Source of the DNA: Deinococci bacterium
GTDB taxonomy: Bacteria > Deinococcota > Deinococci > Deinococcales > Trueperaceae
Reading direction: 5' to 3'
DNA length: 64,000 nucleotides
NCBI GenBank assembly: GCA_030149325.1
Contig: JASBRS010000002.1
Coordinates: 1-64,000, forward strand
The notes beneath the pieces were generated by a model. It saw nothing but the letters and a program-made list of their open reading frames with translations. It had not been told where the DNA came from and ran no database searches. The translations under genes were made by a program, and so were the position numbers. Positions 9,435 to 18,529 of the stretch are shown here, one piece after another (the first letter of the stretch is position 1; each line of letters opens with the position of its first letter).

Positions 9435-9902
9435 ATGGGTTCGCTGGTCGCCGTTCTCGGCATGGCGCTGCTGTGGAGCTTCCTTATGGGGCACCTGACG
9501 CCGGCCAACCTGCTGGTGGGTGCCCTGCTGGGGGTGCTGCTGCTGTCGGTGGTGGAGCGCGAGCAGGAGCGCTCCTTCCCACGCCGCCTGGCGGGGCTGG
9601 TGCGCTTCACGGTGCGCTTCTCCTACGAGCTGGTGACCGCCAACGTGATGGTGGCGCTGCTGGCCTTCCGCCCCCGGCCCAGCTACCATCCGCACTTCAT
9701 CGCGGTGCCGCTGCGGGTGCGCACCGACGCCGCCATCAGCCTGCTGTCGGCCGCCATCACGTTGCTGCCCGGCACGGTGGCGATGGGGGTGTCGGAGGAC
9801 CGCAGCCTGCTCTACGCCCACGCCATCCTGCAGGACGACCCGCAGCGCTCGCGCGCCGACGTCCAGCGCATCGAGACGCTGATCCTGGGGTTCATGTCGT
9901 GA
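9435..9902 (+). CDS. mrpE: Mrp antiporter subunit E
   Basis: 155-residue MnhE-type subunit with two or three N-terminal transmembrane helices and a small cytosolic domain. The LLSAAITLLPGTVAMGVS segment is the family hallmark. It starts three bases after the mrpD stop, with AAGGGG about ten bases upstream. Lies in the conserved position of the operon. Confidence 0.92.
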   Translation: MGSLVAVLGMALLWSFLMGHLTPANLLVGALLGVLLLSVVEREQERSFPRRLAGLVRFTVRFSYELVTANVMVALLAFRPRPSYHPHFIAVPLRVRTDAAISLLSAAITLLPGTVAMGVSEDRSLLYAHAILQDDPQRSRADVQRIETLILGFMS

Positions 9903-9948
9903 GCGGCGTCGCGCGCGAGGTCAGGCCCGCGGAGGGAGGTCGTTGGCC

Positions 9949-10209
9949 ATGGTGATCGACATCGCCATCGTCAGTCTGGCGATCTCGGGGGCCCTCGCCA
10001 CCTACCGCGTGCTGCGCGGGCCCACCTGGGGCGACCGCGTGACGGCGTTCGACTACCTCACCGTGAACCTGGCGGTGATGGTGGTGGTGGTCGCGCTGCG
10101 CACGGGCTTCACGCCGCTGCTCGACGCCGCGCTGATCATCTCGATCCTGGGCTTCCTGAGCACGGTGGCACTGGCGCGCTACCTGCTGCGCGGCCGGGTG
10201 ATGCGATGA
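9949..10209 (+). CDS. mrpF: Mrp antiporter subunit F
   Basis: 86-residue membrane protein with three predicted helices; YRVLRGPTWGDRVTAFD is the MrpF signature. I choose ATG 9949 because a strong GGAGGGAGGT Shine-Dalgarno ends at 9940, eight bases before it; a TTG two codons upstream is less likely. The 46-base gap after mrpE is the only sizeable gap in the operon. The stop overlaps mrpG (ATGA). Confidence 0.92.
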   Translation: MVIDIAIVSLAISGALATYRVLRGPTWGDRVTAFDYLTVNLAVMVVVVALRTGFTPLLDAALIISILGFLSTVALARYLLRGRVMR

Positions 10210-10667
10210 CGACGGCGCGTCGCCTGGGCCGGAGACTGGCCGCGCTGGCCGCGCTGGCGGGCGGCGGCATGGCCGCCGCGGCCGGGCCCGAACGGGCCCC
10301 GTCGGCCCTCGACGGCCATCCGGTGGCGCAGGCGCTGGTGTTGCTGGGGTGCGTCTTCCTGCTGGCGGCCGCCGTCGGGCTGGTCCGCTTCCCCGACGTC
10401 TACACGCGCCTGCACGCCGCCACCAAGCTGGTGACGTTGGGCGGCCTGGGCATCTTCGCGGGGGCGGCCATCGCCTTCTACCCGATGGACGGCACCCCGC
10501 GCGTGCTGCTGATCGCCGCCTTCTTCTTCCTCACGGCGCCGCTGTCGGGCTACATGATCGCGCGCTCGGCCTACCTGCGCGGGTTGCCCTGGTACCAGGA
10601 GGACGGCAGCGTCGACGACTGGCAGGCCCTGGGGAGCGAGGCGCAGGCCTCGGCCCAGGAGAGCTGA
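10206..10667 (+). CDS. mrpG: Mrp antiporter subunit G
   Basis: 153-residue MnhG/PhaG-type subunit. The core GLVRFPDVYTRLHAATK segment and three helices are typical. It carries an N-terminal extension of about 40 residues and a short acidic C-terminal tail, so it is longer than the usual 110-125. The start overlaps the mrpF stop. It completes the set A-B-C-D-E-F-G (group 1 Mrp with separate A and B). Confidence 0.92.
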   Translation: MTTARRLGRRLAALAALAGGGMAAAAGPERAPSALDGHPVAQALVLLGCVFLLAAAVGLVRFPDVYTRLHAATKLVTLGGLGIFAGAAIAFYPMDGTPRVLLIAAFFFLTAPLSGYMIARSAYLRGLPWYQEDGSVDDWQALGSEAQASAQES

Positions 10668-10714
10668 GCCGTGCCTTCGGGCCAGGCGGGGGCGGCGGGC
10701 TTACCATGGGAGCC

Positions 10715-11770
<1,056 letters not shown>

Positions 11771-11830
11771 GGCCGAGGCGGGGGCGGCGCGAGACGCCGT
11801 CCCCACGGCGCTCCTCTCGTGGGAGCGCGC

Positions 11831-11859
11831 TTTACCCCGTGCTGCGCGCGGTGTAGACT
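11831..11859 (+). promoter_or_regulatory. Promoter of the CRP/FNR gene
   Basis: TTTACC at 11831-11836, 17-base spacer, TAGACT at 11854-11859. The GTG start of the regulator begins six bases after the -10, so +1 should coincide with the start codon. Confidence 0.78.
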
Positions 11860-11864
11860 CAGTC

Positions 11865-12566
11865 GTGCACGAATATCCGAGCCTGGTGTGGCACCTGAAG
11901 AACACCCAGCTGTTCGAGGACCTCTCGGCAGACGAGCTCGAACAGCTGTCGCGGATCACGCCCTACAAGCGGTTCGCGGCAGGCGAGATCATCTATCACA
12001 TGGAGGACCCGGCCGACGCGCTGTACTTCATCCGCGACGGCATGGTGAAGATCTCCATGTACTTCCCCAACGGCAAGGAGATGATCCTGGGCCTGCTGGG
12101 GCAGTACGACATCTTCGGGGAGCTGCTCCTGCTCGAGAGCGAGCGCCGGCCCAACCAGGCCGAGGCGGTGGTGGACACCACCCTCATCGTGATGCCGGAG
12201 GAGGACTTCCAGCGCCTGCTGGCGCAGCACCCCAAGATCGCCATGAAGTTCATCCAGGTGATGAGCACGCGCCTATGGCAGGCGCAACAGTGGCAGGCGG
12301 AGGTCGGCGCCTTCGACGCCCCCGGCCGCCTGGCGAACCTGCTCCTGCGGCTGGCCAACGACTTCGGCGTCAGCGGCGAGCGCGGCACCGTGATCGACCT
12401 CAACCTCACGCAGCAGGACCTCGCGAAGATGATCGGCGCCACGCGTGAGACGGTCAGTCACTGCCTGGCGCGCCTGCTCGAGTACGGGGCGGTGCGTCGG
12501 CGCCGTGCCCCCATCACCGTCCATGTCGGGCGGTTGCAGCAGTTCCTCGACGAAGCCAGCGAGTAG
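11865..12566 (+). CDS. CRP/FNR-family transcription regulator
   Basis: 233-residue one-component regulator. Residues about 20-125 form a cyclic-nucleotide-binding beta roll (FAAGEIIYHMEDPADALYFI, then GEL/LLLES), followed by a dimerisation helix and a C-terminal winged helix with recognition segment LAKMIGATRETVSHCLARL near residue 190-205. The roll lacks the clustered N-terminal cysteines of FNR, so it is not an iron-sulfur sensor; ligand unknown. GTG 11865 is chosen because it starts six bases after TAGACT with no Shine-Dalgarno. Convergent with the CPA antiporter gene. Regulon unknown. Confidence 0.9.
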   Translation: MHEYPSLVWHLKNTQLFEDLSADELEQLSRITPYKRFAAGEIIYHMEDPADALYFIRDGMVKISMYFPNGKEMILGLLGQYDIFGELLLLESERRPNQAEAVVDTTLIVMPEEDFQRLLAQHPKIAMKFIQVMSTRLWQAQQWQAEVGAFDAPGRLANLLLRLANDFGVSGERGTVIDLNLTQQDLAKMIGATRETVSHCLARLLEYGAVRRRRAPITVHVGRLQQFLDEASE

Positions 12567-12605
12567 GCTACCGCCGCCTCCACGGCCTGGGCCGGGACCC
12601 TCGTC

Positions 12606-14441
12606 TCAGGCGGTCGCGTCGTTGTCGGCGCCGACGTCGGGTCGCGGCTCGAGCACCAGCGCCAGCAGCGCGCTCCCGGGCTCGGGCGGCGGGTCCCCCT
12701 CGGCCAGCACCTCGAGGCGCTTGCCCTCCTGCACGAAGAGCGGCACGCAGCCGCTGCCGTAGCGCTCGCGGTAGGCGTCCAGCCCGAACTGTTCGGTCAG
12801 CTCGGTGCGCTTGATCGAAGCGCCGGCATCGAAGAGCGCCTGCAGCCGTCGGAAGGTCACGTCGTCGGCCGACAGCACCCGGCCGCGGCTCTCGCCGCCG
12901 AGGCGCCCGCGCTCGTGGAGGCTCCGGCCCGGCGCCAGCTGGTAGACGTTGGCGCTGCCGAACTCGCGCGCGTACTTGAGGGCGGTGAGGGCGTTGGCCT
13001 CATCGTTGGAGGTGAGCGCCAGCAGGCGGCCGATGCCGGAGAGTCGCAGCTCGTCGTCGCTGCGGTCGGAGAGCAGGCTGCCGTAGAAGGCGGGGAGTCC
13101 CTCGACGCGCGCGGCGGTGACGTGCGCCCAGTTGGTGTCGGCGACCAGCACCGGCACCTCGGCATCGAGGAGCGCTCGCGCCACGGCGCGCGCCAGCGGG
13201 TGGGCGCCGAGGATCAGCACGCCCTGCGGGTCGGGGTCGGCCACGCCGAGCCGGACCCCCAACGGCCGCGCCGACAGGCTGGCGATCAGTACGGTGCCCA
13301 CGATCATCAGGAACACCAGCGCAGGCAGGGCGCTCGCGCGCTCGAAACCGGCGCCCGCCAGCTTGGCGGCGAAGATCGAGCTCACGGCGGCCGCCACGAT
13401 GCCGCGCGGCGCGATGCCGGAGAGGAAGAGCTTCTCGCGCCACGACAGCGGCGACCCCAGAGCGCTGAGGAACACGCCGGCGGGGCGCAGGACCAGCACC
13501 AGGACGAGCACCAGCACCAGACCCCGCCAGGTCAGCTCGGCCAGCAGCGTGGAGAGCTCGAGGTTGGCCGACAGCACGATGAACAGCATGCTCACGAACA
13601 GCACGCTGAGGTCCTCCTTGAAGCTCAGCAGAGCCTCGAGGTTGGGCAGGCCGGCGTTGGCCAGCAGCACCCCCATGACCACAGCCGCCAGCAACCCCGA
13701 CTCGTCGGTGATCAGGTTCGAGAGGCTGAAGGCCGCGAACAGCGCTGCCAGCGTCACCACGTTGACGAGGTAGTCGGGGAGCGCCCGGCGCTTCAGCATC
13801 CAGGCCAGCGTGCCGCCGGCCAGCACACCGATGGCGGCGCCGACCAGCAGGAAGCGGGCCACCAGCAGCACCGTCTGGCCGGTCTCCACCTCGGCGCGCC
13901 CCAGCAGCAGGGTCTCGAACACCAGCACCGCCACCATGGCGCCGACCACGTCGATGACGATGCCCTCCCACTTCAGGACGTTGGCCACGCGCGCGCTGGG
14001 ACGCACGATGCGCAGCAGCGGGCCGATGACGGTGGGGCCGGTCACGATCACCAGCGAGCCGAACAGCAGTGCCAGCGGTCCGGGCAGCGCGCCCACAACG
14101 TAGGCGACGGCGGCGCTGCCGAGCCAGGTGACCGCCGCTCCGACGGTGACGAGGGCCAGCACCACGCGCCGGGTCTCGCCGAGTTCGGAGAAGCGGAGCG
14201 TGAGGCCACCCTCGAACAGCACCAGTCCGACGGCCAGCGACACCGCCGGGAACAGCAGGGGGTCGCCGAACACCAGCCCCGGACGGAGCCAGCCCAGCAC
14301 CGGGCCCGCCACGAAGCCGGCGGTCAGCAGGGGCAGGATGGCCGGCAGCCGCAGGCGCCAAGCCAGCCACTGCGCGGACGCGCCGAGGGCGATCACGGCG
14401 GCGATGGCGAGCGCGGGATGGGCGGTGAAGAAGGCGGTCAT
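12606..14441 (-). CDS. Cation:proton antiporter (CPA) with TrkA-N domain
   Basis: 611-residue secondary transporter. Residues 1-395 form the 12-helix Na+/H+ exchanger domain; residues about 400-520 form a TrkA-N Rossmann domain (VLILGAHPLARAVARALL) that binds nucleotide and gates transport in related systems; the rest is TrkA-C-like. ATG 14441 is chosen for its GGGGGG Shine-Dalgarno and because the transport domain starts right after it; an upstream extension is a shadow of the neighbouring gene. It lies 19 bases downstream of the APC-permease gene in the same direction, so likely one operon. Ion (Na+ or K+) not determinable. Confidence 0.9.
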   Translation of the reverse strand: MTAFFTAHPALAIAAVIALGASAQWLAWRLRLPAILPLLTAGFVAGPVLGWLRPGLVFGDPLLFPAVSLAVGLVLFEGGLTLRFSELGETRRVVLALVTVGAAVTWLGSAAVAYVVGALPGPLALLFGSLVIVTGPTVIGPLLRIVRPSARVANVLKWEGIVIDVVGAMVAVLVFETLLLGRAEVETGQTVLLVARFLLVGAAIGVLAGGTLAWMLKRRALPDYLVNVVTLAALFAAFSLSNLITDESGLLAAVVMGVLLANAGLPNLEALLSFKEDLSVLFVSMLFIVLSANLELSTLLAELTWRGLVLVLVLVLVLRPAGVFLSALGSPLSWREKLFLSGIAPRGIVAAAVSSIFAAKLAGAGFERASALPALVFLMIVGTVLIASLSARPLGVRLGVADPDPQGVLILGAHPLARAVARALLDAEVPVLVADTNWAHVTAARVEGLPAFYGSLLSDRSDDELRLSGIGRLLALTSNDEANALTALKYAREFGSANVYQLAPGRSLHERGRLGGESRGRVLSADDVTFRRLQALFDAGASIKRTELTEQFGLDAYRERYGSGCVPLFVQEGKRLEVLAEGDPPPEPGSALLALVLEPRPDVGADNDATA

Positions 14442-14460
14442 GGTCGTCCCCCCGGGAGTC

Positions 14461-16677
14461 CTAGTAGGCGATGCGCTCCAGCAGCGTGCCCAGCAGCGTG
14501 CGGCGGTGGGAGAGTTGCGCGTGGACGATGAGGGCGGGGCACTCCAGCTCGGCAGCGAGACGGTGGGCCAGGTCGCGCGCACCGCGGGTGCCGACGTAGC
14601 GGTGGACGGTGGCGCCGAGGACGGCCAGGTCGGCGCCGCGGGAGCCCTCCACCAGCTCCCTGCGGGGATCTGCGGCGCGCCGGATGTCGCTCACCGAGGG
14701 CGCACCGCACAGCGAAGCGAGCTGGTCGTGGTAGCTCCTCAGGGTGGCGAGCTGCTCCGGCAGGGCGCGCTCGCTCACCACGTGCATGAAGCGGATGCGG
14801 GCCCCCTGGGCGACGGCGATGCGGCTGGCGAGGTCGATCTTGAGCGCGTCGAAGGGCCCGCCGGTGCCCATCACCAGGACCTCTCGGACGTCGCCCAGCG
14901 GCTTCGCGCCGAGGACGACGACGTCGGCGCCGCTGCGGTCCATCAGCCAACCGGCGTCGCGGCTCCACGGCCGCAGCGGCGTGGGCGCTCGGATCTCGTC
15001 GGTGAGCACGCGATCGATGCGGTGTTCGCGCACCTGCAGCGCGATGCCCTCCTTCCAGTCGTGGCCGACGACCTCGTCGACGCGGAGGCGGTCACCCAGG
15101 ACGTCGGCGAGGGCCGCGCGCACGCGTTCCTCGAAGGCCAGGTCCTCGGCGGTGGCCTCGCGTGCCAGCGACGCCAGCTCCACTTGCTCCGGGACCTGCT
15201 CGAAGCGCACCACTCGGAGGCGGTCGGCGTCGCGGGTCAACATGGCGGCCAGGCGCAGCAGCTCGCGCTCGCGAGCGAGCGACAGGTGGGGGTGCACCGG
15301 CACCAGCAGGTGGACCGAGGTCGGGGTGTGGAGCGCACGCCGGGCGTGCCCGACGGCAGCGGTGTCGGTGGAGCGGCGCAGGGCGGCCAGCGCCACCCCC
15401 TCGCGCTCGGTACGCGGACGCCCGTAGGCGCGGAACCACAGGAGCCCGACCACCACGATGCCGAGGGCGCCGAGCACCGACAGCCACCCCATCTGGGTGA
15501 TCAACAGCAAGCCCGCTACGATGCCGCCGAGCTGGACCCAGGGGTAGCCCGGTGAGCGGAAGGTGGGGCGGTAGTTCGCGACGTGCCCTTCGCGGAAGGC
15601 GATGAGGGCGAGGTTGACGAAGCACAGCACCAGGATCTGGAAGGCGCTGGCGAGCTTCGCCAGGTCGACCACCGGCACGAACGCGATGAGCGCGACCAGG
15701 ACGACGCCGGTGAGGGCGATCGACGCCACCGGCGTGCCGAAGCGTGGGTGGACGCGTTGGAACAGCGAAGGCGCCAGCTGCCCGCGGCTCATGGCGAAGG
15801 GGTAGCGCGACGAGGACAGCACGCCGGCGTTGGCCATGCTGGTCAACGCCAGCACCGCCGTCAGCGCCACCGCCACCTCGCCGACGCGGCCCAGGATGGT
15901 CTGTGCGGCCAGGGCCATCGGCGTGAGCGAACGGTGGAGCGGCTCGGCGGTGGTGGTGCCGACCACCACGTAGATGAGGGCGGTGTACACCACCATCATC
16001 AGGAAGATGCTGATCAGGATGCCGGCCGGGATGGTGCGCCCGGGCGCGCGCACCTCCTCGGCCACGCTGGCGATCTTGGTGACGCCGGCGTAGCTCACGA
16101 AGACGAAGCCGGTGGCGGCCAGCAGGCCGCCCAGACCATGCGTGAGGAAGGGCTGGTAGCGGGCCACGTCGACCACCGCTGCGCCACGGAACACGAACAG
16201 GAGCAGCACCGCCAGGACGCTCGTGACGATGATCGCCTGCAGCCTGCCCGTCTGCTTGACGCCGAGGGCGTTGACCCCCAGCACCGCCAGCGCCAGCGCC
16301 AGCGCCACCGGTTTGGTGGGGAGGTCGAGGAACAGGATGAGGTAGGCGCCCAGGCCCACCAGGGCGAAGGCGCTCTTGAGGATCAGGGAGAACCACACGC
16401 CGATGCCGGCGACCGTCCCGAGCATGGGGCCGAGGGCGCGGTCGACGTAGAGGTAGGTGCCGCCCGCCTCGGGCATGGCGGTGGCCATCTCCGATTGACT
16501 CAGGGCGGCGGGGAGCACGATGAGGCCTGCCAGCAGGTACGCCAGGATGACGCCGGGTCCGGCGATCTTGGCGGCCAGGCCCGGCAGCACGAAGATCCCG
16601 CTGCCGATCATCGCGCCGACGCTGATGGTGATCACGGCGTAGAGGCCGAGATCGCGTTCGAGACGGCGGCGACTCAC
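14461..16677 (-). CDS. APC-superfamily permease fused to universal-stress-like domains
   Basis: 738-residue protein. Residues 1-430 are a 12-helix amino-acid/polyamine permease (GSGIFVLPG in helix 1 marks the substrate site). Residues about 440-735 hold two UspA-like nucleotide-binding domains, the second with a VLGATVHRYVG segment. Such fusions are known in amino-acid transporter families and suggest control of transport by nucleotide or stress. GTG 16677 lacks a good Shine-Dalgarno but overlaps the stop of a short upstream frame (GTGA), suggesting coupled translation. Upstream gene of the operon with the CPA antiporter. Substrate unknown. Confidence 0.9.
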   Translation of the reverse strand: MSRRRLERDLGLYAVITISVGAMIGSGIFVLPGLAAKIAGPGVILAYLLAGLIVLPAALSQSEMATAMPEAGGTYLYVDRALGPMLGTVAGIGVWFSLILKSAFALVGLGAYLILFLDLPTKPVALALALAVLGVNALGVKQTGRLQAIIVTSVLAVLLLFVFRGAAVVDVARYQPFLTHGLGGLLAATGFVFVSYAGVTKIASVAEEVRAPGRTIPAGILISIFLMMVVYTALIYVVVGTTTAEPLHRSLTPMALAAQTILGRVGEVAVALTAVLALTSMANAGVLSSSRYPFAMSRGQLAPSLFQRVHPRFGTPVASIALTGVVLVALIAFVPVVDLAKLASAFQILVLCFVNLALIAFREGHVANYRPTFRSPGYPWVQLGGIVAGLLLITQMGWLSVLGALGIVVVGLLWFRAYGRPRTEREGVALAALRRSTDTAAVGHARRALHTPTSVHLLVPVHPHLSLARERELLRLAAMLTRDADRLRVVRFEQVPEQVELASLAREATAEDLAFEERVRAALADVLGDRLRVDEVVGHDWKEGIALQVREHRIDRVLTDEIRAPTPLRPWSRDAGWLMDRSGADVVVLGAKPLGDVREVLVMGTGGPFDALKIDLASRIAVAQGARIRFMHVVSERALPEQLATLRSYHDQLASLCGAPSVSDIRRAADPRRELVEGSRGADLAVLGATVHRYVGTRGARDLAHRLAAELECPALIVHAQLSHRRTLLGTLLERIAY

Positions 16678-16745
16678 GCGGTGGCCTCGCCGGCGAGGGG
16701 CGGACGAACGCGGGGGAGGGTGCCGTACCGGGGCGGAGCGGCCAA
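16674..16745 (-). CDS. Possible 23-codon upstream ORF coupled to the permease
   Basis: Reading from TTG 16745, preceded by AGGAGG (16756-16751) at five bases, a 23-residue frame ends in TGA overlapping the permease GTG. A TAGCAT -10-like hexamer lies at 16791-16786, so the frame would be in the leader. The peptide is Pro/Arg/Ala-rich with no known function. It may exist only to deliver ribosomes to the permease start. No conservation data. Confidence 0.4.
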   Translation of the reverse strand: MAAPPRYGTLPRVRPPLAGEATA

Positions 16746-16838
16746 GTGAGCCTCCTGGGCGGAAGACGCGTCGGGGCGGGCGTTCATGCTACCAGCCCGG
16801 GTCCGGCGTCGGGGTGAGCCGTGCTAGGCTATGCCGCG

Positions 16839-17144
16839 ATGACCGCCCCTGTACGACGCTACCTGGTGACGACCGACCACGGCGACGTGGTCGTCACGGT
16901 GAATCCGGCCGCGAACGGTCTCGACCCCGAGCTGCTGTCGTTCCAGATGGCGGACGCGGCCGACGACGTGGGCGTGGCCACCCCGCTCCGCGCCTTCGCC
17001 GCCAAGATGGTCGACCTCATCGAGCTGCACGGCACCGGCGACTTCGCCGGTGGCGAGCGCATGCGCGAGATGCTGGTCCGCGAGAAGGCGACGGCCGACC
17101 TGCGCCGGATCGAGCGCTTCGCACGCGACCACGCGCCAGGCTGA
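16839..17144 (+). CDS. Small protein of unknown function
   Basis: 101-residue soluble protein I do not recognise. It has a beta-rich N-terminal half (RRYLVTTDHGDVVVTVN) and a helical, charged C-terminal half (REMLVREKATADLRRIE). No signal peptide, cysteines or transmembrane segment. ATG 16839 lies nine bases after TAGGCT (16825-16830), with no Shine-Dalgarno. Divergent from the permease operon. Its 3' end is the first copy of a three-copy 17-base repeat. GC-rich third positions support coding. Confidence 0.65.
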   Translation: MTAPVRRYLVTTDHGDVVVTVNPAANGLDPELLSFQMADAADDVGVATPLRAFAAKMVDLIELHGTGDFAGGERMREMLVREKATADLRRIERFARDHAPG

Positions 17145-17194
17145 ACCACACGACCGTGCGCCCGGCTGAGATACGCCACCACGCGCCCGGCTGA
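17128..17194 (+). repeat. Three tandem 17-base repeats, period 25, each ending in TGA
   Basis: Copies at 17128-17144, 17153-17169 and 17178-17194 with consensus ACCACGCGCCCGGCTGA; copies 2 and 3 differ at two positions, copies 1 and 3 at one. The period is exactly 25, so the three TGA triplets fall in three different frames. Copy 1 is the end of the small protein gene. Confidence 0.8.
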
Positions 17195-17219
17195 GCGGCG
17201 CCGGCCGGCCCTCGGCGGC

Positions 17220-17687
17220 TCAGCCCTCGTCGTCCTCGGCGTCCTCCTCGACGACATCGCCGAGGTCCTGCAGGACATCCTTGTACAGCGACAGCGCGAA
17301 CTCGAGGACGGCCGCCCTGGCCTCCTCGCCGCGCAGGTGGTCGGGGATGCGGCGGTCGGCGACCTGCAGGGTGCTGGCCAGCACCGACTCGAACACCGGC
17401 CACGGGCCCTCGAAGGCCTCGTCGCGCGCGGGCGGCGGCGCGGCGGCCGGCTCGGCGGGCAACTCGTCGCCCCCCTGCTCGAGGGCCGTCAGCGCCTCCT
17501 CGGCCGCGCGCCGTTCGGACTCGCGCTTGCTCCCGCCCTGGCCGGTGCCGAGCACCTGGCCGTCGACCAGCACGTCGCTTAGGAAGGTGGGTTGATGGTC
17601 CGGACCGGTACGCTCGCTGCGGAACTCGGGTCGCCCGAGCCCCGCTCTCTGAAGCCGTTCGATCAGGACGCCCTTGGGATGTGCCAT
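17220..17687 (-). CDS. Stand-alone double-stranded-RNA-binding protein
   Basis: 155-residue protein with a dsRBD at residues about 3-70: the helix [14 protein letters not shown], a three-stranded sheet, then [20 protein letters not shown], which matches the conserved G-x-G-x-S-K-K-x-A-E RNA-contact end of the fold. It lacks any RNase III catalytic domain. An Ala/Pro linker leads to a second helical domain (residues about 95-145) and an acidic tail. ATG 17687 has an AGGAGGA Shine-Dalgarno. Divergent from the response regulator. Role and RNA target unknown; could bind structured RNA or influence decay. Confidence 0.8.
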   Translation of the reverse strand: MAHPKGVLIERLQRAGLGRPEFRSERTGPDHQPTFLSDVLVDGQVLGTGQGGSKRESERRAAEEALTALEQGGDELPAEPAAAPPPARDEAFEGPWPVFESVLASTLQVADRRIPDHLRGEEARAAVLEFALSLYKDVLQDLGDVVEEDAEDDEG

Positions 17688-17723
17688 GCGTCCTCCTGGA
17701 GGAGTAGATTCCTTCGTCCACGT

Positions 17724-17820
17724 GCAGCTGCCGGGCTCCCGCCACGCCGCCGACCGCACTCGAGCCTGGTGGGGCCATGCGGGTGCGTCCGATCCGGCCT
17801 GGCACGAGCCCGGCAGCTGC
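17724..17820. repeat. Long imperfect inverted repeat between divergent genes
   Basis: A perfect 15-base pair of arms, GCAGCTGCCGGGCTC at 17724-17738 and its complement at 17806-17820, extends inward to 25-base arms with 22 matches. The loop is about 47-67 bases. It lies between the dsRNA-binding-protein gene (left) and the response-regulator gene (right). Confidence 0.8.
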
Positions 17821-17865
17821 AACGCCACGGTAGCACGCGCTCGTCTGCGGTACAGTAGGGCCATC

Positions 17866-18528
17866 ATGATTCGGCTGCTCCTGTGCGACGATCACGCGAT
17901 GTTCCGCCAGGGCCTCCGGAGCATCCTCGAGACCGAGGACGACTTCCGCATCATCGGCGAGGCCTCGACCGGTCGCGAGGCGGTGCGCTACGCTCTCGAG
18001 ACCCGTCCCGACGTCGTCCTCATGGACATCCAGATGCCGGAGCTGGACGGTGTGGCCGCCACCAAGGCGGTGCTTGCCGAGCAGCCCGACGCCAAGGTCA
18101 TCATCCTGACCATGTACCGCCAGGACAAGTACGTCTTCGAGGCGATCAAGGTGGGCGCCCGCGGCTACCTCCTGAAGGACGCCGACGCCAACGACCTGAT
18201 CGACGCCATCCGCCGGGTGGCGGCGGGGGAGACGCTGTTGAACGCCGAGATGGCGGCCTCGATCCTCGACGAATTCCGCAAGGTGGGGGAGCTCCCGGAG
18301 CATCCGGACCACAAGATCAGCGAGCTCACCGAGCGCGAGGAGGACATCCTGCGCCTCCTGGCCCAGGGCGCCTCCAACCAGGAGATCGCCCAGTCGCTGG
18401 GGGTCAGCGAGAAGACGGTGCGCAACCGGCTGTCCGAGATCTTCTCCAAGCTGCGCCTGAACAACCGCACGCAGGCCGCGCTGTACGCCCTGCGTGAGGG
18501 CATCGCGACGCTGCAGGACAACAGCTGA
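17866..18528 (+). CDS. NarL/FixJ-type response regulator, orphan
   Basis: 220-residue response regulator. Receiver domain residues 1-120 with acidic pocket D8-D9, phospho-acceptor D54 ([13 protein letters not shown]) and the lysine of the LLKDAD loop. C-terminal LuxR-type HTH at residues about 150-215 ([15 protein letters not shown], then [16 protein letters not shown]). ATG 17866 lies ten bases after TACAGT (17851-17856); a much longer open frame upstream has no coding character. No histidine kinase gene is adjacent. Target genes unknown. Confidence 0.93.
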   Translation: MIRLLLCDDHAMFRQGLRSILETEDDFRIIGEASTGREAVRYALETRPDVVLMDIQMPELDGVAATKAVLAEQPDAKVIILTMYRQDKYVFEAIKVGARGYLLKDADANDLIDAIRRVAAGETLLNAEMAASILDEFRKVGELPEHPDHKISELTEREEDILRLLAQGASNQEIAQSLGVSEKTVRNRLSEIFSKLRLNNRTQAALYALREGIATLQDNS

Positions 18529-18529
18529 G

